In this document: positions 27,028 through 32,570 of the stretch, one piece after another
Numbering within the stretch: position 1 is the stretch's first letter
Layout of the letters: every line of letters starts with the position of its first letter
Assembly: GCA_003213235.1 (NCBI GenBank)
Contig: QCNJ01000005.1
Location: 70,297 to 102,866 of the forward strand
Source: Prochlorococcus sp. AG-424-P18
GTDB lineage: Bacteria; Cyanobacteriota; Cyanobacteriia; PCC-6307; Cyanobiaceae
Reading direction: 5' to 3'
Length of the DNA: 32,570 bases
The notes under the pieces: model-generated
What the model saw: the letters and a program-made list of their open reading frames with translations, nothing else
What the model was told of the DNA's origin: nothing
Databases searched by the model: none
Position numbers and translations under genes: made by a program

Positions 27028-28415
27028 GAATTCTTTGAAAAAGTAATTTGGGTGGCCTCTATAAAGTTTTTTGCGACTTCTGGAGAACTTGGCAAATGTA
27101 AGTGAATCCAACTTGCATGTAATTTTTCATCAAAAAAGCCTTCATTTTTGTATTCGGTTTTCCAAGATTTAATTTTCCATGGGGAAGAAAGGTTCTTCTG
27201 ATGCTCAGTTTTTCCAGAATCAAGTTCAGATAAATTATTTTCAATTTCCCAATAATGAAATTCGTGTCCTCTAATTAATTGATTTTGTTTAATGATTGAA
27301 GTATCTTTTAAACCCTCAATGTATCTATAACCTACTGAAAGCTTACTTTTTTTTGTTAAAAAAGGCAGGATACCACTCATTTTATGATTATTACCATTTT
27401 CATCTTTTATGAAGTCTCCTAAAATCATCATCCCTCCACATTCAGCATATATAAATCCATTTTTGCGGAATTTCCTTAACGAATTTAAGCTTTTTTTAGA
27501 GTTACTTATATGATCAGCATATTTTTCAGGGAACCCCCCAGGAATAATTAAAGAAGAAGCCTCATTAGGTATTTCTTCATCATCATAAATACTCCATGAA
27601 ATCAATGGTATACCTATTTCACTCAAAAACTCCTTAGTTTCAGGATATTGAAAATGAAAGATTTTATCTTCTGCAATTGCGATAGGTTTACTTTTGTCTA
27701 TCTTAAAATCTTTAGAATTGAAAGTATTAAACATTTTCTTTTGAGGAGATTTCAGGAATTTAATAAGAGAAAATACGTCAAGATTTCTTTCTGCAAAATT
27801 TGCAAAATATTCAACATCAATTTCTTTACCATTATCCATTGGAGATATCAAACCTAAATTAGCTTTATTTAAAGTTATTTTTGAATCAGATGGTAAAAAA
27901 CCAAGAATTTCGATATCTTCATTTTTAAAAACTTCTTTGATTAATTTTTTATGTCTATCTGAATTAACGTTGTTAAATATTATTCCTAATATTGACAACT
28001 CATTATCGAAATCTCTAAAACCTCGAATAGTCGCCAAAAGGGAAGCTACTTGACCTCTAGCATTAACAATAAAAATTATTGGAGCATTAAGAAGTTTAGA
28101 GATATTTGCTGTGCTGGAATAGGTTGTTGACCCTAGTCCATCAAATAGACCCATTGCTCCTTCAATTAATGAGAATTCATATTTCAAAGAATGTTTAAAA
28201 AAACTTTCTTGAACCCATTCCTCACCACTTAAAAAAATATCTAAATTCCTGCAAATAGGTTGGCCTATTGAGCTAAGTTGTTGTTGATCAAGATAATCTG
28301 GGCCAACCTTGAAAGTTTGTATCTTTATACCTTTTGAAAACGCCCAACAAGATAGCAAAAGAGATAATGTAGTTTTCCCGCTATCAGTGGAAGGAGAAGA
28401 TATTACACAAGGCAT
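27024..28415 (-). CDS. cobB/cbiA: Cobyrinic acid a,c-diamide synthase
   Basis: The enzyme uses ATP and glutamine to amidate the a and c side chains of cobyrinic acid in cobalamin synthesis. The 463-residue protein has an N-terminal P-loop SSPSTDSGKTTLSLLL (6-21), an Mg-binding DYLD region (40-43), and a C-terminal glutaminase domain. In that domain C326 lies in YAECGGMMILGDF, and a conserved SSLIIPGGFPE precedes it. The start is ATG at 28415, three bases after the opcA stop, so it is the last gene of the petH-zwf-opcA-cobB run. Its stop overlaps the DUF212 gene. CobQ is excluded because this protein matches the a,c-diamide type in length and motif. Confidence 0.93.
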   Translation of the reverse strand: MPCVISSPSTDSGKTTLSLLLSCWAFSKGIKIQTFKVGPDYLDQQQLSSIGQPICRNLDIFLSGEEWVQESFFKHSLKYEFSLIEGAMGLFDGLGSTTYSSTANISKLLNAPIIFIVNARGQVASLLATIRGFRDFDNELSILGIIFNNVNSDRHKKLIKEVFKNEDIEILGFLPSDSKITLNKANLGLISPMDNGKEIDVEYFANFAERNLDVFSLIKFLKSPQKKMFNTFNSKDFKIDKSKPIAIAEDKIFHFQYPETKEFLSEIGIPLISWSIYDDEEIPNEASSLIIPGGFPEKYADHISNSKKSLNSLRKFRKNGFIYAECGGMMILGDFIKDENGNNHKMSGILPFLTKKSKLSVGYRYIEGLKDTSIIKQNQLIRGHEFHYWEIENNLSELDSGKTEHQKNLSSPWKIKSWKTEYKNEGFFDEKLHASWIHLHLPSSPEVAKNFIEATQITFSKNS

Positions 28416-28418
28416 CTA

Positions 28419-29720
28419 TTAATTATTCAAACCATTAAATATTTGAAGAGCTATTTTAATAGAATTTTCAAACAGAGGACTGGTATTACCTCTACTACTT
28501 CCCAATAATTTACTAACATCGTACTCTGATGTAGAAAAAGAATTTGGAACAACTTGTTCTATTAATTCCATATTAGCCATTCCCCCTGCTTCAAGTCTCA
28601 TACATTCCACTGATTCACAGCCAAGTATTACACAAGTGTTATTTTTTTGAACCTCACTAATTTTTGAAATCAGCCTCAATCCAATAACTTGCCCTAAATG
28701 AATACTTGGATTTCCCAAAGATAAGGGATTAATTGATGTAGAGATTATTTCGCCATTAATTCTTTCAAACTCTATTTTTGTTGATTCTGTATCCCTTTCA
28801 ACTCTTAGAAAAGACCAACCAAGTTTATCGCTAATCCATGAAATCAAAAACAACGCTTGAATAATATGATCTCCAGCAATATCAATGTCAATATCAGTAA
28901 TATGATCTAAAATTGGTCTTCTCGAAGGCGGATCAAAAATCATTGCCAATGATTCCCTCCAATTTTTCAATCTAACCCAATTCAAATCATTAATAGCTTT
29001 ATTTGAATTGTTTAATTGATCTAAAACTTTTAAACATCTATGCGGCGATCCAAGAGCAGTATCAATTATTAACCTTAGACCATAATCAGTAAAATATTCG
29101 AAGATTTCAGGCGACTCATCCAAGCTTCCGTTCCACCACAACCATGAAGGCAATTCATCAATAGATAATTCATCAATTATTTTTAATCCTTTATTAGATA
29201 TTGAGGCCGAGCCACCCCTAATCACAACTAAATCCCCACAAATTGGTTGCATAGCTGGGGTATCACTTAATGGACAGTAAGCGGATACAAAAGTTTTGAT
29301 ATCTGAATTTTTATTTAATGTTGGCGCTAGAGTTATTAATCTTCTTGGATTCAATGTACTTATCGTTGATTCAAAAAATTGTCCTCTAAAATCTTCAAAG
29401 TCTTTATTAGATAAATTTTTCTTCAACAAATTCAATAATTCTTTACTATTTAGTGAAGTAGAGATAGGAAGTCCTTGATCTAATATAAATTTTTTAGCAA
29501 CTTCAATTATCTCTGGACTTAAATTTCCAGTAATTGGTCCATTTACTAATCCTTTTTGAACCAAACATTGTTCTAACCAAGCAGGCTGCCAGACCATTAA
29601 TGTGAAAGTATTAGCTCCACTATTATCTTTATCTTCTGAAATCCATAATTTATTAAGGTAATTAGAAATTTCCTGATAAGGCAGCTCTAAAGGGGTTTGT
29701 AGTGTAAGTTGAGGTTTCAT
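28419..29720 (-). CDS. opcA: Glucose-6-phosphate dehydrogenase assembly protein OpcA
   Basis: OpcA binds and activates the cyanobacterial glucose-6-phosphate dehydrogenase, whose gene zwf lies two bases upstream. The 433-residue protein has the family blocks SGANTFTLMVWQPAWLEQCL, CGDLVVIRGG, PSWLWWNGSL and RVERDTESTKIEFER. Three cysteines cluster near the C-terminus (C363, C368, C373), in the area where redox-active cysteines have been described for the Anabaena protein. Which pair is equivalent was not tested. The start is ATG at 29720. The tight zwf-opcA spacing makes co-translation likely. Confidence 0.94.
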   Translation of the reverse strand: MKPQLTLQTPLELPYQEISNYLNKLWISEDKDNSGANTFTLMVWQPAWLEQCLVQKGLVNGPITGNLSPEIIEVAKKFILDQGLPISTSLNSKELLNLLKKNLSNKDFEDFRGQFFESTISTLNPRRLITLAPTLNKNSDIKTFVSAYCPLSDTPAMQPICGDLVVIRGGSASISNKGLKIIDELSIDELPSWLWWNGSLDESPEIFEYFTDYGLRLIIDTALGSPHRCLKVLDQLNNSNKAINDLNWVRLKNWRESLAMIFDPPSRRPILDHITDIDIDIAGDHIIQALFLISWISDKLGWSFLRVERDTESTKIEFERINGEIISTSINPLSLGNPSIHLGQVIGLRLISKISEVQKNNTCVILGCESVECMRLEAGGMANMELIEQVVPNSFSTSEYDVSKLLGSSRGNTSPLFENSIKIALQIFNGLNN

Positions 29721-29722
29721 TT

Positions 29723-31246
29723 TTAGGGTCTACGCCAGAAAATATTATCTTTTGAAATTAATTGATCTGACTCAGGAGGTCCCCATGTCATAGATTCATA
29801 ATTACATATAGGTAACTTCCAAGGAGAATTATCCATCAATTCTATTAATGGCGTATAAAGTTTCCAGGCTGCCTCTACCTCATCACTTCGAGTAAATAAT
29901 GTTGGGTCAGAAAGCATTGCATCAGCTAATAATCTTACATAGCCTTCATCTGAGGGTTCTCCGAATGATTCATCATAAGAAAATTCCATCTCAACAGGTC
30001 TTGATTTCATTCCAGAACCAGGAGATTTTACCTCAAACTTGAAAGTAGCACCTTCATTTGGCTGAATTCTAAGGACAAGTTGATTTGGGGCAGGATTTAT
30101 TATTGTTGATTCAAATAAATGAACAGGAACGTCTTTAAAAGTCAAGACTATTTCTCCAAGTCTTTTGGGTAGTCTTTTACCTGTTCTCAAATAAAAAGGA
30201 ACCCCTTGCCAACGCCAGTTATCCACGAAAACTTTTGTCGCAATGTAAGTTTCTGTTGTGCTATTACTATTAACACCATCTTCCTGCCTATATCCTTTGA
30301 GTCGATTTGAAATATTCCCTCCCTCTCCATATTGACCTCTTATACAACAATTCCACGGTTCATTTTCGTCAGCTAGTTTTGAAGCTTGAAGAACCTTAGC
30401 TTTTTCATTTCTTATTGCTTCTGGTTCAAATTTTCCAGGAGGTTCCATTGCAGTAACAGCGAGCATTTGAGTCATATGATTTTGAAGCATATCTCTTAAA
30501 GCACCAGAGCTTTCGTAATAACCTGCTCTGTCTTCAACACCAACTGTTTCAGATGAAGTAATTTGAACACTTGATATATAATTCCTATTCCAGATTGGTT
30601 CAAAAATAGTATTAGCAAACCTTAAAACAAGAATATTCTGAACTGTCTCTTTACCTAAATAATGATCAATCCTATAAATCTGACTTTCTTCAGCGCAACT
30701 TTGTACGATCTTATTCAATTTTTTTGCACTTGAATAATCTCTTCCAAAAGGTTTTTCAATTACTAAGCGACTTTTCTTAGGGTCATCTAAAAGGCCAGCC
30801 CCTTTAAGTGCTTTACATCCACTTGCATAGAAATTCGGAGATACTGATAGATAAAATGTTCTATTCCCATGAGTAGCTTGTGTTTTATCAATTTCATTTA
30901 ATCTTCTAGAAAGCCTTACGACATGATCACTTTGTTGTAGGTCAACTGGTTCATAAAAAAGATAATTAGAAAATTGTTCCCACTCCCTTTCTTTACCAGA
31001 TATTTGATTTGATAACTTTACTTTCATCTTTTCTCTAAACTCATTATCAGTCCAAGGTCTTCTCGCACAACCAACTATTCCAAATTCACTAGGAATTCTT
31101 CTTTGCAAATAAAGTTCAAATAAGGCTGGTATTAATTTTCTATGAGTAAGGTCTCCACTAGCGCCAAAAATTACTAAACATTGTGGAGATATGACTCTTT
31201 CCTGCCGTAAACCTAATCTTAGAGGATTACTTAAAGTTGAAGGCAT
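29723..31246 (-). CDS. zwf: Glucose-6-phosphate 1-dehydrogenase
   Basis: The enzyme oxidises glucose-6-phosphate to 6-phosphogluconolactone and makes NADPH, the entry to the oxidative pentose phosphate pathway used for night-time respiration. The 507-residue protein has the coenzyme motif FGASGDLTHRKLIPAL (28-42), the VIEKPFGRD block, and the substrate-binding active site RIDHYLGKE (192-200). Cysteine C184 lies just before the active site, where redox control has been discussed for cyanobacterial enzymes. The start is ATG at 31246. It lies 110 bases after petH and just before opcA, which encodes its activator. Confidence 0.97.
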   Translation of the reverse strand: MPSTLSNPLRLGLRQERVISPQCLVIFGASGDLTHRKLIPALFELYLQRRIPSEFGIVGCARRPWTDNEFREKMKVKLSNQISGKEREWEQFSNYLFYEPVDLQQSDHVVRLSRRLNEIDKTQATHGNRTFYLSVSPNFYASGCKALKGAGLLDDPKKSRLVIEKPFGRDYSSAKKLNKIVQSCAEESQIYRIDHYLGKETVQNILVLRFANTIFEPIWNRNYISSVQITSSETVGVEDRAGYYESSGALRDMLQNHMTQMLAVTAMEPPGKFEPEAIRNEKAKVLQASKLADENEPWNCCIRGQYGEGGNISNRLKGYRQEDGVNSNSTTETYIATKVFVDNWRWQGVPFYLRTGKRLPKRLGEIVLTFKDVPVHLFESTIINPAPNQLVLRIQPNEGATFKFEVKSPGSGMKSRPVEMEFSYDESFGEPSDEGYVRLLADAMLSDPTLFTRSDEVEAAWKLYTPLIELMDNSPWKLPICNYESMTWGPPESDQLISKDNIFWRRP

Positions 31247-31356
31247 ATTTTTAGTATTCTTTATTTAAAATCCTCTTTTTTTCAAATATTAGCTACATAT
31301 TGTGTCTAAACCAAAAAGTATTTAGTATGTGAAACTTAAATCTAAATATCAAAGGT

Positions 31357-32570
<1,214 letters not shown>

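Overview
The window is a strongly AT-rich, gene-dense piece of a cyanobacterial chromosome. It looks like marine Prochlorococcus, probably a high-light-adapted type. The reasons are: chlorophyll and photosynthetic electron-transport genes (chlI, petG, cytM, petH); a lycopene beta-cyclase (crtL-b); the small RNA Yfr1 between trxA and guaB; a ferredoxin-NADP reductase with no phycobilisome-linker domain; and very short intergenic gaps with many small overlaps. No insertion sequence, prophage, CRISPR array, tRNA or rRNA was seen. No gap between genes reaches 300 bases.

Layout. Positions 1-4 kb hold a PfkB-type sugar kinase cut by the window edge, a DUF2834 membrane protein, an MFS transporter and a secreted DUF1400/alpha-beta hydrolase. 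From 4 to 12.1 kb there is a long minus-strand run. In transcription order it is cytM, a TrmH-family rRNA/tRNA methyltransferase, chlI, ruvC, 5-formyl-THF cyclo-ligase, sufE, hom, a small unknown protein, a family-5 solute-binding lipoprotein and one DppB-type permease. petG (39 aa) diverges from cytM and its 3' end overlaps rsmD. Next, on the minus strand, come guaB3, yfr1, trxA, hisH and rsmD. On the plus strand are gyrA and crtL-b, then a GH57 glucan enzyme (minus), leuA and a small membrane protein (plus), and a 7TM-HD phosphohydrolase (minus). folD, crtE and a DUF212 membrane protein form a plus-strand run. The last stretch is a minus-strand run petH - zwf - opcA - cobB/cbiA.

Functional themes. 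Light reactions and pigments are represented by chlI, petG, cytM, petH, crtL-b and crtE. NADPH supply in the dark is represented by zwf with its partner opcA, next to petH. One-carbon metabolism has folD and the formyl-THF cyclo-ligase. Amino-acid synthesis has hom, leuA and hisH. RNA and DNA maintenance has rsmD, TrmH, ruvC and gyrA. Post-transcriptional control is represented by Yfr1, which carries the ACTCCTCACAC core and a clear terminator hairpin.

I found no evidence of an undescribed multi-gene system. The observations most worth following are the membrane-anchored petH, an incomplete peptide-type ABC transporter with a coupled small protein, a compact 7TM-HD protein, and several start/stop overlaps.
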